The notes: a model not told the origin generated them from the letters alone. Counted from the first letter of the stretch, positions 27,723 through 39,537 are shown. The stretch is DNA of 64,000 bases from Mucilaginibacter hurinus (GCF_003324525.1 NZ_QGDC01000006.1:243833-307832), one strand, 5' to 3'. Numbers and translations: made by a program.

Positions 27723-29105
27723 ATGAAGAGATTATTTACTTTTTTTATTTGCCTGGCATCCCTGCAATTCACATTTGCCAGCCCGGCAGATACCAATCGT
27801 TACAGTTTATCGCAAAATGGTCGCCTTGGCGATCAGCTCCGTACCGACTCGGTGTTTGTGCCTTTAGCGGCGCAGGTTGTTCCGCCGGCAACGCATGAGT
27901 ACAGCATATTTAAACGCCGCCTGGACTCGGTACAAAAAGATATTCAGCTTGATTATAATGAATATGTGCAAAGCTATATCGACGCTTACGCACGCCGCAG
28001 GGATGGGATAGGCGCACTGTTGGGTAAGGCAAAATATTACTTTCCTATTTATGAGAAAGCTTTTCGTGATGCCGGTATTCCTGAAGAAATCAAGTATTTA
28101 TCTATTGTAGAATCTGAACTAAATCCAAATGCTGTTTCACGTGTTGGCGCAACCGGCCCGTGGCAGTTTATGTATGCTACAGGGAAATTATACGGCTTAA
28201 CCGTTGATAATTACGTTGATGAGCGGCGGGATCCTATTGAGTCGAGCTATGCGGCGGCGGCGTATTTAAGGGATGCCTACCAGGAATTTGGCGACTGGCT
28301 GCTGGCCATTGCTTCATACAATTGCGGTAAGGGCGCAGTTACCCGGGCCATTGAAAAAGCCGGAGTAAACGATTTTTGGGCTATACGTGCGTACCTGCCC
28401 GCCGAAACCCGCGGGTATGTGCCCGCTTTTATTGCCATGACTTATGTGATGAACTATCATAAACATCATAATATAGTACCGCAGGCGTGTAACTTTTCAA
28501 TAAAAACGGACACTGTACTGGTAAATAAATTTGTTACGCTGCAGGCTGTGGCAAAAGTGCTGGATATTGAAAATAGCGAGCTGGCATTGCTAAACCCGGC
28601 CTACAAAAGGCAAATTGTTAACGGTACGCCAAAAGAGCCTAAAAGGCTTGTTATACCGCAAACTGCCAAAGAAAATTATGTTGCTTTGTATGATGCGCTT
28701 AATGGTTCGGGCTTTAATGCCACTGAGCGGAAAGTACAGCTTACAGCTTTTAGCGACAACACGGCGGCTAAACCTAAAAAAGCTACTACGCACCGTGTAA
28801 GGAGAGGCGAAACGTTAGGTGATATTGCCGATACCTATGGTGTGGAAGTACAGGACCTTAAAGTATGGAACCGGTTGCGGATTAACAAAGTTGTAGTTGG
28901 CCGGATACTGCGTGTAACAGCCCCTGCCGAGGATGAGCAGGTTAAATCAAAAGAGTTTATTACCTACAAAGTAAAGCGCGGCGACACGCTCAGCCAGATA
29001 GCAGCCAAATTTGAAGGCGCCTCAGTGGAGAGTATAAAGGAGTTAAATGGTTTAAAAAAGGGTCCTTTAAAGCTGGGCATGACATTGAAAATAGGCGGGG
29101 TTTAA
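27723..29105 (+). CDS. MltD-like lytic transglycosylase with two LysM domains
   Basis: 460 residues with a signal peptide ending near residue 20. The SLT/goose-lysozyme-like domain spans about 100-245: catalytic Glu in YLSIVESELNPNAVSRVGATGPWQFM, then YVDERRDPIESSYAAAAYLRDAY and LAIASYNCGKGAVTRAI. Two LysM domains follow at about 355-400 (THRVRRGETLGDIADTYGV) and 412-458 (TYKVKRGDTLSQIAAKF), which bind peptidoglycan. The enzyme cleaves glycan strands non-hydrolytically, forming anhydromuropeptides, in the periplasm. It lies between gatA and malic enzyme, which have no evident link to it. Confidence 0.94.
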   Translation: MKRLFTFFICLASLQFTFASPADTNRYSLSQNGRLGDQLRTDSVFVPLAAQVVPPATHEYSIFKRRLDSVQKDIQLDYNEYVQSYIDAYARRRDGIGALLGKAKYYFPIYEKAFRDAGIPEEIKYLSIVESELNPNAVSRVGATGPWQFMYATGKLYGLTVDNYVDERRDPIESSYAAAAYLRDAYQEFGDWLLAIASYNCGKGAVTRAIEKAGVNDFWAIRAYLPAETRGYVPAFIAMTYVMNYHKHHNIVPQACNFSIKTDTVLVNKFVTLQAVAKVLDIENSELALLNPAYKRQIVNGTPKEPKRLVIPQTAKENYVALYDALNGSGFNATERKVQLTAFSDNTAAKPKKATTHRVRRGETLGDIADTYGVEVQDLKVWNRLRINKVVVGRILRVTAPAEDEQVKSKEFITYKVKRGDTLSQIAAKFEGASVESIKELNGLKKGPLKLGMTLKIGGV

Positions 29106-29141
29106 AATGTTATAATATAACGGCATCTTCAAATAGAATTG

Positions 29142-29149
29142 TAATTTTG
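29142..29149 (+). promoter_or_regulatory. -7 element TAATTTTG upstream of malic enzyme
   Basis: TAATTTTG fits TAnnTTTG and lies 26 bases before the ATG at 29176. The -33 TTG is not at the ideal spacing. Short leader expected. Confidence 0.4.
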
Positions 29150-29175
29150 AGCGACTGACTTGAATTTTTGAGAAG

Positions 29176-31476
29176 ATGAATAAACCAAACCGCAACCAGG
29201 ACGCCCTGAACTACCACGCCAAAGGGCGCCCCGGTAAGATACAGGTGGTGCCTACCAAACCTACCAATTCGCAGCGCGATTTAACCATGGCTTACTCGCC
29301 GGGTGTAGCGCAACCTTGCTTACGTATAGCAGATAATGTTGACGATGTTTACAAATACACCGCTAAAGGAAACCTGGTAGCAGTTATCAGTAATGGTACA
29401 GCGGTGCTGGGTTTGGGCAATATAGGCGCAGAAGCCAGTAAGCCTGTAATGGAAGGCAAAGGCCTGTTGTTTAAAATTTACGCTGATATTGATGTATTTG
29501 ACCTTGAGCTAAATACTACCGATGTTGATGAGTTTGTTAACATTGTTAAAGCGCTTGAACCCACGTTTGGCGGCGTAAATCTTGAAGACATATCGGCACC
29601 CACATGCTTTGAGATTGAACGCAGGCTTAAAGCCGAGATGAAAATTCCCGTTATGCATGATGATCAGCATGGCACGGCTATCATTTCAGGTGCTGCGCTT
29701 ATTAATGCCTGCGAAATCCAGGGAAAGAAATTAGACAAAATAAAAATGGTTGTAAACGGCGCCGGTGCCGCAGCTGTGTCATGCTCTAAAATGTACCTTT
29801 CGTTAGGCGTAAAGCAGGAAAATTTGGTAATGTTTGACATTAATGGCCTGCTAACGCCCGACCGTACAGACCTTGATGACATCAGGTTGCAATTTGCAAC
29901 CCAGCGTAAAGACATAAAAATATTGGCTGACGCGTTAAAGGGCGCGGATGTTTTTATAGGCCTTTCGGCCGGTAACGTAGTTACGCCTGAAATGCTGAAA
30001 ACAATGGCAAAAAATCCTATTGTTTTTGCTATGGCTAATCCCGAGCCCGAGATCAGCTATGACCTGGCCATCAATGCCCGCAAGGATATAGTAATGGCTA
30101 CCGGACGGTCTGATTATCCTAACCAGGTTAACAACGTACTTGGTTTCCCTTATATTTTCAGGGGTGCGCTTGACGTGCGCGCCACCGCCATAAACGAAGA
30201 AATGAAGATAGCGGCTGTGTATGCAATTGCAGAAATGGCTAAAAAGCCTGTTCCTGAAGAAGTGAACATGGCTTACAATATTACCAACCTTAAATTTGGC
30301 AGGGATTACATTATACCGAAGCCTATGGACCAAAGGCTGATAACCGAGGTTTCCGCTGCGGTAGCCAAAGCCGCTATTGACTCAGGTGTAGCGCGTAAAG
30401 TTATTACTGACTGGGACGCTTATTACGAAGAATTAAGAACGAGACTGGGCGGAAATGATAAATTACTGCGTAACCTGACCGGTAAGGCTAAACAAAGCCC
30501 AAAACGGGTTGTATTTGCCGAGGCTGATACTTACAAGATATTACGGGCTGCCCAGATTGTGAAAGATGAAGGCATAGCTACGCCTATCTTATTAGGAAAT
30601 AGTCAAAAAATAAAAGAGATTTTGCGTGAGAACGACCTGGATCTTGATGATGTACAGATTATTGACCCGAAGGATGGCGGAGAGAAGTGCGAGGAATACG
30701 CGCAATACTTGTATAAAAAACGCCAGCGCCGGGGCCTTACCCTTCTTGAAACCCGAAAACTGCTCACTGATCGTAATTATTACGGGGCTTGCATGGTGCA
30801 ATTTGGCGAGGCAGATGCCTTAATATCCGGGCTTACCAAAAATTATGTTACTACTATTAAGCCTGCGCTGCAAATCATCGGTACAGAACCGGGTGTTAGC
30901 CGCGTGGCAGGTATGTATATGATGATAACGCAAAAAGGTCCTGTATTTTTTGGGGATACCACTGTTAACGTTGATCCTACTGTGCAGGAGCTGGTGGATA
31001 TTACGGTGCTAATGGAACGCTCGGTAAAGCAGCTTGGCGTTGCTCCGCGAATGGCCGTTTTATCTTATTCAAACTTTGGCTCAAACGATGGCGATATACC
31101 GGATAAAACCCGCGAAACTGTTAAAGTATTACATGAGCAATACCCGGGCATGGTTGTAGATGGCGACATGCAGGCAAACTTTGCGTTAAATGCTAATCTG
31201 CTTAAAGAGAATTTTCCATTTTCAACGTTAAACGGTAAACCGGCCAATACACTGATATTTCCTAATCTGGAGTCGGGCAACATTGCCTATAAATTACTGC
31301 AGGAAATTGGCGGGGCCGAAGCCGTAGGCCCGATTTTATTAGGTATGAAAAAACCCGTGCACGTGCTGCAATTAGGCAGTTCGGTACGCGAAATTGTAAA
31401 TATGATAACCATTGCTGTGGTAGATGCGCAGGAGAAAGCGAAGGCCGGCAGTAAAAACAATACTAAACGCAAATAA
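29176..31476 (+). CDS. maeB: NADP-dependent malic enzyme, MaeB type with phosphotransacetylase domain
   Basis: 766 residues, the size of the MaeB class. The malic domain is at about 15-160 ([36 protein letters not shown]), the NAD(P)-binding domain at about 165-400 ([29 protein letters not shown]), and a phosphotransacetylase-like domain at about 430-755. It decarboxylates malate to pyruvate, giving reducing power for biosynthesis; the PTA-like domain in MaeB proteins is regulatory rather than catalytic, sensing acetyl-CoA. The stop TAA overlaps the ATG of ruvA by one base. Confidence 0.95.
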   Translation: MNKPNRNQDALNYHAKGRPGKIQVVPTKPTNSQRDLTMAYSPGVAQPCLRIADNVDDVYKYTAKGNLVAVISNGTAVLGLGNIGAEASKPVMEGKGLLFKIYADIDVFDLELNTTDVDEFVNIVKALEPTFGGVNLEDISAPTCFEIERRLKAEMKIPVMHDDQHGTAIISGAALINACEIQGKKLDKIKMVVNGAGAAAVSCSKMYLSLGVKQENLVMFDINGLLTPDRTDLDDIRLQFATQRKDIKILADALKGADVFIGLSAGNVVTPEMLKTMAKNPIVFAMANPEPEISYDLAINARKDIVMATGRSDYPNQVNNVLGFPYIFRGALDVRATAINEEMKIAAVYAIAEMAKKPVPEEVNMAYNITNLKFGRDYIIPKPMDQRLITEVSAAVAKAAIDSGVARKVITDWDAYYEELRTRLGGNDKLLRNLTGKAKQSPKRVVFAEADTYKILRAAQIVKDEGIATPILLGNSQKIKEILRENDLDLDDVQIIDPKDGGEKCEEYAQYLYKKRQRRGLTLLETRKLLTDRNYYGACMVQFGEADALISGLTKNYVTTIKPALQIIGTEPGVSRVAGMYMMITQKGPVFFGDTTVNVDPTVQELVDITVLMERSVKQLGVAPRMAVLSYSNFGSNDGDIPDKTRETVKVLHEQYPGMVVDGDMQANFALNANLLKENFPFSTLNGKPANTLIFPNLESGNIAYKLLQEIGGAEAVGPILLGMKKPVHVLQLGSSVREIVNMITIAVVDAQEKAKAGSKNNTKRK

Positions 31477-32060
31477 TGTACGCCTACATCAACGGAAAAT
31501 TAGTATTTAAAAACCCTGCATACGTGGTGATCGATGCGGGCGGTGTGGGCTATCACATAAACATTTCGTTAAACACTTTTTCGGCTTTGGGCGAAGGTGA
31601 GCATTGCAAACTGCATACGTGGCTGCACGTGAAAGAGGATGCACACACGCTTTATGGTTTTGCCGATGAAGGCGAGCGCCGTTTGTTTTTACACCTGATA
31701 TCCATTTCGGGCATAGGTCCGAATACTGCCCGTATGATGCTGTCATCCATCACACCGGCCGAAATACAGACAGCTATAGTTAACGGTAATGTATCGCTAA
31801 TACAGCGTATCAAGGGCATCGGCCCAAAATCTGCGCAGCGCATTATACTTGAATTGCAGGATAAACTGCGCAAGGAAGGTCCAGACACCCTCATGAGGGT
31901 AACGGCAGACAAAACTGTTAAGGACGAGGCGCTATCTGCCCTTGTAATGCTGGGCTTTGCCCGTAATGTGGCAGAGAAGGTGCTTGAGCAGGAATTAACT
32001 AAAAATAATGGTGAATTATCGGTTGAGCAATTGATAAAATTTGCGCTAAAAAGTTTATAA
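31476..32060 (+). CDS. ruvA: Holliday junction branch migration protein RuvA
   Basis: 194 residues, full length. The N-terminal OB-fold begins [28 protein letters not shown]; two helix-hairpin-helix motifs follow (ISGIGPNTARMML, IKGIGPKSAQRIILEL), and the C-terminal domain III (ALSALVMLGFARNVAEKVL) that contacts RuvB is present. The tetramer binds the four-way junction and directs RuvB-driven branch migration in recombination. It overlaps malic enzyme by one base and is followed by sprA after 166 bases; ruvA next to sprA is a conserved order in Bacteroidota. Confidence 0.97.
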   Translation: MYAYINGKLVFKNPAYVVIDAGGVGYHINISLNTFSALGEGEHCKLHTWLHVKEDAHTLYGFADEGERRLFLHLISISGIGPNTARMMLSSITPAEIQTAIVNGNVSLIQRIKGIGPKSAQRIILELQDKLRKEGPDTLMRVTADKTVKDEALSALVMLGFARNVAEKVLEQELTKNNGELSVEQLIKFALKSL

Positions 32061-32226
32061 TTACCGATTATTAAAAAAGGATTAAAACGACCTGAACCGG
32101 CGTGGCTGCAAAGCTAAAACCGAGTAGATATTATAGAATAAGATAACAAAACTAATTGAAGAAACTGGTCAGGTTGTTCTTTAAATACGTTGCAATTTAG
32201 TGGTGGCCGATATTTAATTTTTACTA

Positions 32227-35200
32227 TTGATAAAGCTTTTTACCCAAAAGATAATTCTTATAACGCTTGTTGTCTGCATTTTTAGCGGAAGCGGGGCTGT
32301 TTTTGCCCAGGAACAGGGTACGCAAGGTGACTCGGCTAAGGTAGTAGTTCCATTAAAAGTGCCCAAATCAAAAAATAAGCGTTCGCGCGAAGGCTTTTTC
32401 AAATCTGATCCACCTAATCTTGAACGCAGCGTGGAATATGATCCCGTTACCAACCAATATATGTTGGTAGAGCGCGTTGGCGGCTTTGCGATACGTCCGC
32501 CGCAATATATTTCGTTTGTGGAGTACCTGCGCATAACCCAGCGGGAGGCCCAGCGTGAAAACTTCCAAAAATCAGCAGATAGTTACGCCTACGAATCACA
32601 ACAGGAAGGTTTTGTTCCGCGTATAAAGATACGCAGCCGTACATTTGAGAAAATATTTGGCAGTAACGAGATAAGCATTAAGCCACAAGGTTCGGCTGAA
32701 ATGATATTTGCCGGGCAGGTAAACAAAAACCAGAATCCATTATTCAACTCGCGCCAGCGAAGCCAGTTTAACTTTAATTTTGACCAACGCATCCAACTAA
32801 ATGTTAGTGGTAATATTGGTGACCGGATTAAAATTGCCACCAATTATAATACCGATGCGCAGTTCCAGTTTGATAACCAGTTAAAGCTCGATTATACAGG
32901 TAAGGAAGACGACATCATCCAGAAGATTGAGGCCGGTACAGTAAGTATGCCTTTAAATACTTCGTTAATAACCGGTAGCCAGGCCTTATTCGGGGTGAAA
33001 ACTAAGTTAAGATTTGGGCGATTGGACGTCACCAACGTATTTTCGCAGCAGCGTTCGCAATCCAAAACTATAACCATTACCAACGGTTCGCAGCAAAATG
33101 AGTTCAGGATAACCTCGGCGGATTACGAAGCTAACAAGCACTTTTTCCTGGCCAAATATTTCCGTGATAATTACAATAACGCGTTAAGGAATATACCTAT
33201 CATCAGTTCAAACATCAACATTACAAAAATTGAGGTTTGGACCACCAACCGTACCAACAATACCACAGATTCAAGGGATATTGTGGGCTTATTGGATCTT
33301 GCGGAAAATGTGCCGTTTAACACAGTGGCGGTAACCACGGGCGGCGGGTCTGCATTGCCGGCGGGTTTTGCCGGTCCGGGTTTTCCGCAGCAATCAAATA
33401 ACCTGCTAAGCCGGTTGCCGGCAGGCGGCAGACAAACCAATAACAACGATATAGCCAACTTTTTTCAGGCGAACAACCAGCCCTCCAAGCTAAATTTTAC
33501 AGACAACTTTGTAAAGCTAACCTATGCGCGTAAACTTACCGAAAGAGAATATACCCTGCATTCGCAATTGGGTTATATATCGTTAAATTATCCTTTGAAC
33601 AATGATGAGGTATTAACGGTGGCCTATCAATACACTTATAATGGGCAAACTTACCAGGTGGGCGAATTTTCAAGCGACATAGCGGTTGATCCCAATAATC
33701 CTAAGGTATTATACACTAAATTATTAAAAAACGAACTGTTAAAAACCACCCTGCCTACGTGGGACCTGATGATGAAAAACATTTACTCGTTAGGCGCTTT
33801 CCAGATAAGCCCTACGGATTTCAGGTTACGGATTGCCAGGCTGGATAACAGGACCAACGTTGAACAACTGGTAGCTACGCAGGGGCAAAACCTTAAAGAC
33901 AGGTTATGGCTTAATATTTTAGGTTTTGATAACCTCAACCAGCAGAACGACAGGCAGCCCGACGGTTATTTCGACTTTTTAGAGGGCGTTACCATCGACT
34001 CGCAACAGGGGCGCATTATGTTCCCTACGGTGGAACCTTTCGGCAGCGACTTAAGACGGCAATTTATCATTCCGCCGGAAGGAACATTGGCCGACACCTT
34101 TGTTTACCAACCGTTGTACGATACCACGCGAACTATCGCGCAGCAAAACTTCCCTAATTTAAACCGCTATATTATTAAGGGTACCTACAGTTCACAAGGA
34201 GGGTCGGAGTTTTTGCTCAACGCTGTAAATATTCCGCAAGGCTCAGTAGTGGTAACAGCCGGTACGCTGGTACTTACCGAGGGGAGCGACTATACGGTTG
34301 ATTACAGCGCCGGCCGTATACGCATCATCAACCAGGCCCTTTTGTCATCTGGTCAGCCTATTAATATCAAGCTGGAAAACAACGAGCTTTTTGGGGTGCA
34401 GCAAAAATCATTGTTTGGTACACGGCTTGATTACCTGGCGAGCTCTAAACTCGCTTTAGGTGCAACCATGATGCACCTCACCGAGCAGCCCATATCACAA
34501 AATGAAGCAGTAGGCGACGAATCTATATCAAACACCATTTGGGGGTTTGACGGTACCTATAAATCCGACTCGCGACTGCTGACACGGCTGGTAGACAAGC
34601 TTCCGCTTATTACTACCAAAGCACCATCAAGCATAAGTTTTTCGGGTGAATTTGCCCAGCTGTTGCCAGGTACACCAGGCGTATTAACTTACGCAGGCTC
34701 ACGCAATGGTACATCGTACCTTGATGATTTTGAAAACAGTAAATCCGTAATTGATGTAAAAAGCTACATCAACTGGCAAATATCAGGAACTCCGCAATTA
34801 TTTCCGGAAGCCAATACACTTGACTTGAGTTATGGGTACAACCGGGCACGGCTGGCATTTTACAATATCGACCCGATATTTTATAATAATGCAAGCTCAT
34901 TAAATGTGTCGCGTTCGCAACTATCAAACCATTATGTTAGGCAGGTACTGGAAACAGAGGTATTCCCATATCGGCAGTCGGTTACGGGGCAGCCGTTAAT
35001 CATGCCAACGTTTAACCTGGCATATTATCCTATGTTACGCGGACAGTATAATTATACCACAACAGGATTAAACAATGATGGTACCCTGCAAAATCCGCGC
35101 GATCGCTGGGGAGGGATTTTTCGCAAACTGGAAACAAACGACTTTGAATCGCTCAACGTAGGCTATATTGAATTTTGGCTGCTGGATCCGTTTATCTATA

Positions 35201-38200
35201 AGCCTAACGCGCCGGGCGGTGATTTATATTTTAACCTGGGCAGCATATCAGAGGATATTTTAAAAGACGGCCGAAAAAGTTTAGAGAACGGCCTGCCGGT
35301 TGATGGTGATTTTAGTAAAGTAGACGAGACTATTTGGGGCCGCGTTCCTAAACTCCAGCCCGTTATTAATGCATTTGATAATAACCCTGCTGCCCGTGCT
35401 TTACAGGACGTTGGTTTAGATGGGCTTAATGACACTGATGAGAAAACTAAGTTTGCGCCGGTGTTGCAGCAAGCCACAGGGCAATTAAACGCACAAGCCG
35501 CCGGCGAATTAAATGCCGATCCATCATCAGATAACTTCCAGTATTACCAGGGCACGCAGGTGAACCAGCAGGGCCTGGGGATACTTGACCGTTATCTTAA
35601 ATTCAACGGTACCGAGGGTAACTCTAAAACCACCCAGCAATCGCAATCAGAAGCGGGCGTAACCACCTCGGCGTCAACAGCCTTGCCTGATGGTGAGGAT
35701 ATCAACCGGGATAACAACATGAGCCAAACGGAAGAGTACTTTCAATACAAAGTATCTATCCGTCCGCAGGATATGGTGGTGGGCAATAACCGTATAGTTG
35801 ATAAGGTTACGTCGCAGGTAAAGCTGGCAGACGGTACTACAACCGCGGTTACCTGGTACCAGTTCAGGGTGCCCATAACCGAGTATGAATCAACCGTAGG
35901 CAACATTCAGGATTTTAAGGCGGTGCGCTTTATGCGTATGTTCATGACTAATTTTGCCGATACCGCCATATTACGTTTTGCAACGCTGCAGCTGGTACGT
36001 GGCGAGTGGCGTGCGTTTAATCAGGAGAAGAACGTATTGAACGTGATTGCCGACCCTTCTATCCCTACGCCGGTACTGGATAACGCAACTTTAGACATAC
36101 AGGCCGTTAACATTGAAGAAAACGGTAACCGCACTCCTATACCGTATGTAGTGCCCCCGGGTATACAGCGCCAGCGTAACTTTAACAACCTTAAAACAAA
36201 TACCCGTTTAAATGAGCAGTCGTTATCGCTATACGTACAAAAACTGCCAGACGGTTACTCAAAAGCGGCTTATAAAACTTTTTATAATGATTTGCGCTCG
36301 TACAAAAAGCTGCAGGTATTTGTACACGCCGAGGGCGAACAGCTGGTGGATAATGACATAAGTGCCTTTGTACGTTTAGGGGTTGACTACCAGGATAACT
36401 ATTACGAGTATGAAGTGCCACTAAAAATTACGCTGGCCGGTACCCGCGACCCCGGCGCGATATGGCCCGACCAAAACCAGATAGACCTTGAACTGGCATT
36501 GTTAACGCGGGCAAAACTGGCGCGGGACAAAGCTTTGCGTACTAACCCTAATGTTTCGCTGGCACGGGCATATGTCTATATCGAAAACGGGAAAAGGGTA
36601 CTGGTTAAGGGGCAGCCAAACCTCGGCCGCCTGCGTACCATTATGCTGGGTATACGCAACCCCCTTAAAACAAACGCTAATGATGATGGCCTTGACAAAA
36701 CCGGAACGGTATGGTTTGATGAGCTTCGCCTTACCGACTTTGACCAGCGCGGCGGCTGGGCGGCTGCGGCAAGATTTAATGCCCAGCTGGCAGATTTTGC
36801 CGACGTAACCGTATCAGGAACTAAAAGCACAGTAGGTTTTGGCTCGCTGGATTCAAAGGTGAGCGACCGCAGCCGCAGCGATAACCAGTTGCTTGATGTT
36901 GCTGCAAACGTAGAACTGGGTAAATTCTTTCCGGAAAAAACCGGCATACACATACCTGCATATGTTAACGTATCTACACAAAAAGGCACACCACAATTCG
37001 ATCCTGCATCGGGCGATATTGAGTTGAAAGACAGGCTTGCTGCGGCAGAGAACGACAAAGAGCGTGAAGAAATTAAAAACGTGGCCGAAGATTACACCAT
37101 ACGGAAAAGCATCAATTTTACAAACGTGCACAAGGCTAAAACCGACCCCGCCGCCGAAAGCCATATATGGGACGTAGAGAACCTGAGCCTAAGCTATGCT
37201 TATACCGAATACCGGCACCGCGATTATGTAACAGAGCTTGACCTGCAAAAAACACATCGCTTCGCACTGGCGTACAACTACAGCAATCAGCCTAAATATT
37301 ACTCGCCGTTTGATAAAATCATCAAGAGTAATATGCTGGCGCTGTTTAAGGAGTTTAACTTTAGCCTGCTGCCCTCAAGGCTTAACTTTAGTATTAATTT
37401 TGATCGTTTTTATTCAGAAAATACGCTGCGTGCAAATAATGATCCGCTTAATTCAATAGGCATACCTACCAGTACTATCCCCACAACTTTTAATAAAAAC
37501 TTTAACATTACGCGTGTGTATGGTATTGGCTGGAATTTATCCAAATCACTGCAAATGGATATCGATGCTACCAACCTGTCGGTAGTGGACGAGCCCGCCG
37601 GCCGTATTAACGGTTTAAAACGCGATACGCTGTGGCAAAACTTGATGCGCCTGGGCCGCACAACCAACTATAGCCATACGCTTAACTTTAATTATACTAC
37701 ACCAATTGGCAAAATACCGGGCATGAACTGGACCTCAGCCATTGTGCGTTACAGCACCCACTTTAATTGGCAGTCGCAACCGGAGTTTTCATTGCGCAAC
37801 CCAAGCTACGATGTGGGTAACAGTATTCAAAACAACCGCACTATACAGGTAAACCCGACACTGAACTTTATTACGCTTTACAATAAGTTTCCGTTTATCC
37901 GTAAGGCAAATGATCCGAATAATGAAAGCAAGGGTAAAGCCTTTTTAATCGGGTTACTTACCAGTATAAAAAATATAAGCGGTACCTATACCCGTACAGA
38001 GGGTACCTTTTTGCCAGGATATTTGCCAATAACCGATGTATTTGGCCAGGATTTAGGCTACGGCGCTCCGGGGCTGGGTTTTGTATTGGGCAGCCAGGCT
38101 GATCTGCGGGCACGGGCAGGAGCTAACGGCTGGCTATCAACTGATAGTTTGCAAAACCAGTTGTATGTAAAAACCTTTAACGAGGATATACGCCTGAAGG

Positions 38201-39303
38201 GTACCATTGAACCGATTAAAGACCTGCGGATAGAACTGATCGCTTTCCGTGCGCAGGACCGCAACTTCCAAACAAATTATAAATATACAGGGGCACCTAA
38301 CAACCGCAATGGCTTTGATGAGCTTAGCGGAGTGACTACGGGTAATTACAGTGTATCGTTTATATCGCTCGCTACGGCGTTTAGCAAAGAAAGCGGTATT
38401 GATAATGTATCAGGCGTGTTCAGGCAGTTTTTAAATAACCGGACCGTTGTATCTGAGCGGCTGGCGCAGCAAAACCCAAATTCGTCTGGGCAGATAGAAA
38501 ATAACCCGCAGTTTGCCGACGGATATGGTCCTAACTCACAGGATGTATTGGTTACTTCATTCCTTGCAGCCTATACGGGTAAAAATGCCGCAAGCTACAG
38601 TTTAGACCAGTTCCCCAAAATACCCATACCTAACTGGCAGATGAACTACAGCGGGTTGAGCCGTATAGCCTTCTTTAGTAACATGTTCGATTCGTTCGAT
38701 ATAAGGCATGGTTACCGCTCCTCGTATAACGTAAACGGTTACACCACGCTGTTGCAAAACAACGGCAGTAGTGGTGTGGTACGCGATGTGGATGGCGACT
38801 TCCTGCCATTTTACCAGTTTTCGCAGGTGACTATATTTGAGCAGTTTGTGCCGTTGTTTGGCATGGATATGCGTTTTAAAAATAGCATGACAGCGAATTT
38901 TGAATACCGCAAAAGCCGCACCTTAAGCCTTAGCCTGCTCAACAGCCAGCTGGCACAGCAGGCCGAAGAGATTATTGTGCTCGGCTTTGGCTACCGCACC
39001 AACAAGTTCAGGTTTCCGTTTGGCATGTTCAGGAGCAAAAAGAACAATAACGACGTGAACTTTAAACTCGACGTGGCCATACGCGACAACAAAACACTGA
39101 TATACCGCGCCGACGTAGAATCGGCCGAAGTATCATCCGGAGCCAAAAACATTACCCTGCGCCCTTCCATTGATTACATCATCAACCAGCGCTTTAACCT
39201 TAACCTGTTTTACGACTCAAACATTACCAAGCCGTATACCTCGCAAAGCTTTAATACCTCGTTTACTAACTTTGGTATTAATTTAAAGTTGTTGTTGCAA
39301 TAG
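32227..39303 (+). CDS. sprA: Type IX secretion outer-membrane translocon SprA (Sov)
   Basis: 2358 residues, in the normal range for SprA, the giant outer-membrane barrel through which type IX secretion substrates leave the cell; in gliding relatives it is also needed for motility. A signal peptide follows the TTG start (ending near AVFAQ). Recognisable blocks include IKIRSRTFEKIFGSNEISIKPQGSAEMIFAGQVNKN-like sequence near residue 140, a barrel region dense in aromatic-alternating strands, and a C-terminal strand ending FTNFGINLKLLLQ. The gene is intact with no frameshift. No other T9SS gene (gldK-N, sprE, sprT, porV) is in the window. Substrates carry C-terminal domains not seen in the genes here. 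Confidence 0.96.
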   Translation: MIKLFTQKIILITLVVCIFSGSGAVFAQEQGTQGDSAKVVVPLKVPKSKNKRSREGFFKSDPPNLERSVEYDPVTNQYMLVERVGGFAIRPPQYISFVEYLRITQREAQRENFQKSADSYAYESQQEGFVPRIKIRSRTFEKIFGSNEISIKPQGSAEMIFAGQVNKNQNPLFNSRQRSQFNFNFDQRIQLNVSGNIGDRIKIATNYNTDAQFQFDNQLKLDYTGKEDDIIQKIEAGTVSMPLNTSLITGSQALFGVKTKLRFGRLDVTNVFSQQRSQSKTITITNGSQQNEFRITSADYEANKHFFLAKYFRDNYNNALRNIPIISSNINITKIEVWTTNRTNNTTDSRDIVGLLDLAENVPFNTVAVTTGGGSALPAGFAGPGFPQQSNNLLSRLPAGGRQTNNNDIANFFQANNQPSKLNFTDNFVKLTYARKLTEREYTLHSQLGYISLNYPLNNDEVLTVAYQYTYNGQTYQVGEFSSDIAVDPNNPKVLYTKLLKNELLKTTLPTWDLMMKNIYSLGAFQISPTDFRLRIARLDNRTNVEQLVATQGQNLKDRLWLNILGFDNLNQQNDRQPDGYFDFLEGVTIDSQQGRIMFPTVEPFGSDLRRQFIIPPEGTLADTFVYQPLYDTTRTIAQQNFPNLNRYIIKGTYSSQGGSEFLLNAVNIPQGSVVVTAGTLVLTEGSDYTVDYSAGRIRIINQALLSSGQPINIKLENNELFGVQQKSLFGTRLDYLASSKLALGATMMHLTEQPISQNEAVGDESISNTIWGFDGTYKSDSRLLTRLVDKLPLITTKAPSSISFSGEFAQLLPGTPGVLTYAGSRNGTSYLDDFENSKSVIDVKSYINWQISGTPQLFPEANTLDLSYGYNRARLAFYNIDPIFYNNASSLNVSRSQLSNHYVRQVLETEVFPYRQSVTGQPLIMPTFNLAYYPMLRGQYNYTTTGLNNDGTLQNPRDRWGGIFRKLETNDFESLNVGYIEFWLLDPFIYKPNAPGGDLYFNLGSISEDILKDGRKSLENGLPVDGDFSKVDETIWGRVPKLQPVINAFDNNPAARALQDVGLDGLNDTDEKTKFAPVLQQATGQLNAQAAGELNADPSSDNFQYYQGTQVNQQGLGILDRYLKFNGTEGNSKTTQQSQSEAGVTTSASTALPDGEDINRDNNMSQTEEYFQYKVSIRPQDMVVGNNRIVDKVTSQVKLADGTTTAVTWYQFRVPITEYESTVGNIQDFKAVRFMRMFMTNFADTAILRFATLQLVRGEWRAFNQEKNVLNVIADPSIPTPVLDNATLDIQAVNIEENGNRTPIPYVVPPGIQRQRNFNNLKTNTRLNEQSLSLYVQKLPDGYSKAAYKTFYNDLRSYKKLQVFVHAEGEQLVDNDISAFVRLGVDYQDNYYEYEVPLKITLAGTRDPGAIWPDQNQIDLELALLTRAKLARDKALRTNPNVSLARAYVYIENGKRVLVKGQPNLGRLRTIMLGIRNPLKTNANDDGLDKTGTVWFDELRLTDFDQRGGWAAAARFNAQLADFADVTVSGTKSTVGFGSLDSKVSDRSRSDNQLLDVAANVELGKFFPEKTGIHIPAYVNVSTQKGTPQFDPASGDIELKDRLAAAENDKEREEIKNVAEDYTIRKSINFTNVHKAKTDPAAESHIWDVENLSLSYAYTEYRHRDYVTELDLQKTHRFALAYNYSNQPKYYSPFDKIIKSNMLALFKEFNFSLLPSRLNFSINFDRFYSENTLRANNDPLNSIGIPTSTIPTTFNKNFNITRVYGIGWNLSKSLQMDIDATNLSVVDEPAGRINGLKRDTLWQNLMRLGRTTNYSHTLNFNYTTPIGKIPGMNWTSAIVRYSTHFNWQSQPEFSLRNPSYDVGNSIQNNRTIQVNPTLNFITLYNKFPFIRKANDPNNESKGKAFLIGLLTSIKNISGTYTRTEGTFLPGYLPITDVFGQDLGYGAPGLGFVLGSQADLRARAGANGWLSTDSLQNQLYVKTFNEDIRLKGTIEPIKDLRIELIAFRAQDRNFQTNYKYTGAPNNRNGFDELSGVTTGNYSVSFISLATAFSKESGIDNVSGVFRQFLNNRTVVSERLAQQNPNSSGQIENNPQFADGYGPNSQDVLVTSFLAAYTGKNAASYSLDQFPKIPIPNWQMNYSGLSRIAFFSNMFDSFDIRHGYRSSYNVNGYTTLLQNNGSSGVVRDVDGDFLPFYQFSQVTIFEQFVPLFGMDMRFKNSMTANFEYRKSRTLSLSLLNSQLAQQAEEIIVLGFGYRTNKFRFPFGMFRSKKNNNDVNFKLDVAIRDNKTLIYRADVESAEVSSGAKNITLRPSIDYIINQRFNLNLFYDSNITKPYTSQSFNTSFTNFGINLKLLLQ

Positions 39304-39537
39304 AGGAAGGGTAATAAATTAACCCGGTTGTACTATAGCAGTTGTCTTATCCATTTTACGAAGCATGATACAGGAATTTTGCCGCAGTGTTAGTTTTGGC
39401 ATGTGTTGTTATAGCTTAATATTACGCTTTTTATGTGTGTTTTAACCACTGTGCCCGTTAGAGTAAAGTAACCGTGATGAATTTAGTATTTTTGAAAGGT
39501 TAAACGATATACAGATAGCTGCTGCAGCGTAAATATT

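Noticed and set aside
32227..39303. Frameshift or split in the 7-kb sprA gene
   Set aside because: The frame is open throughout and the size is normal for SprA, so it is a single intact gene.
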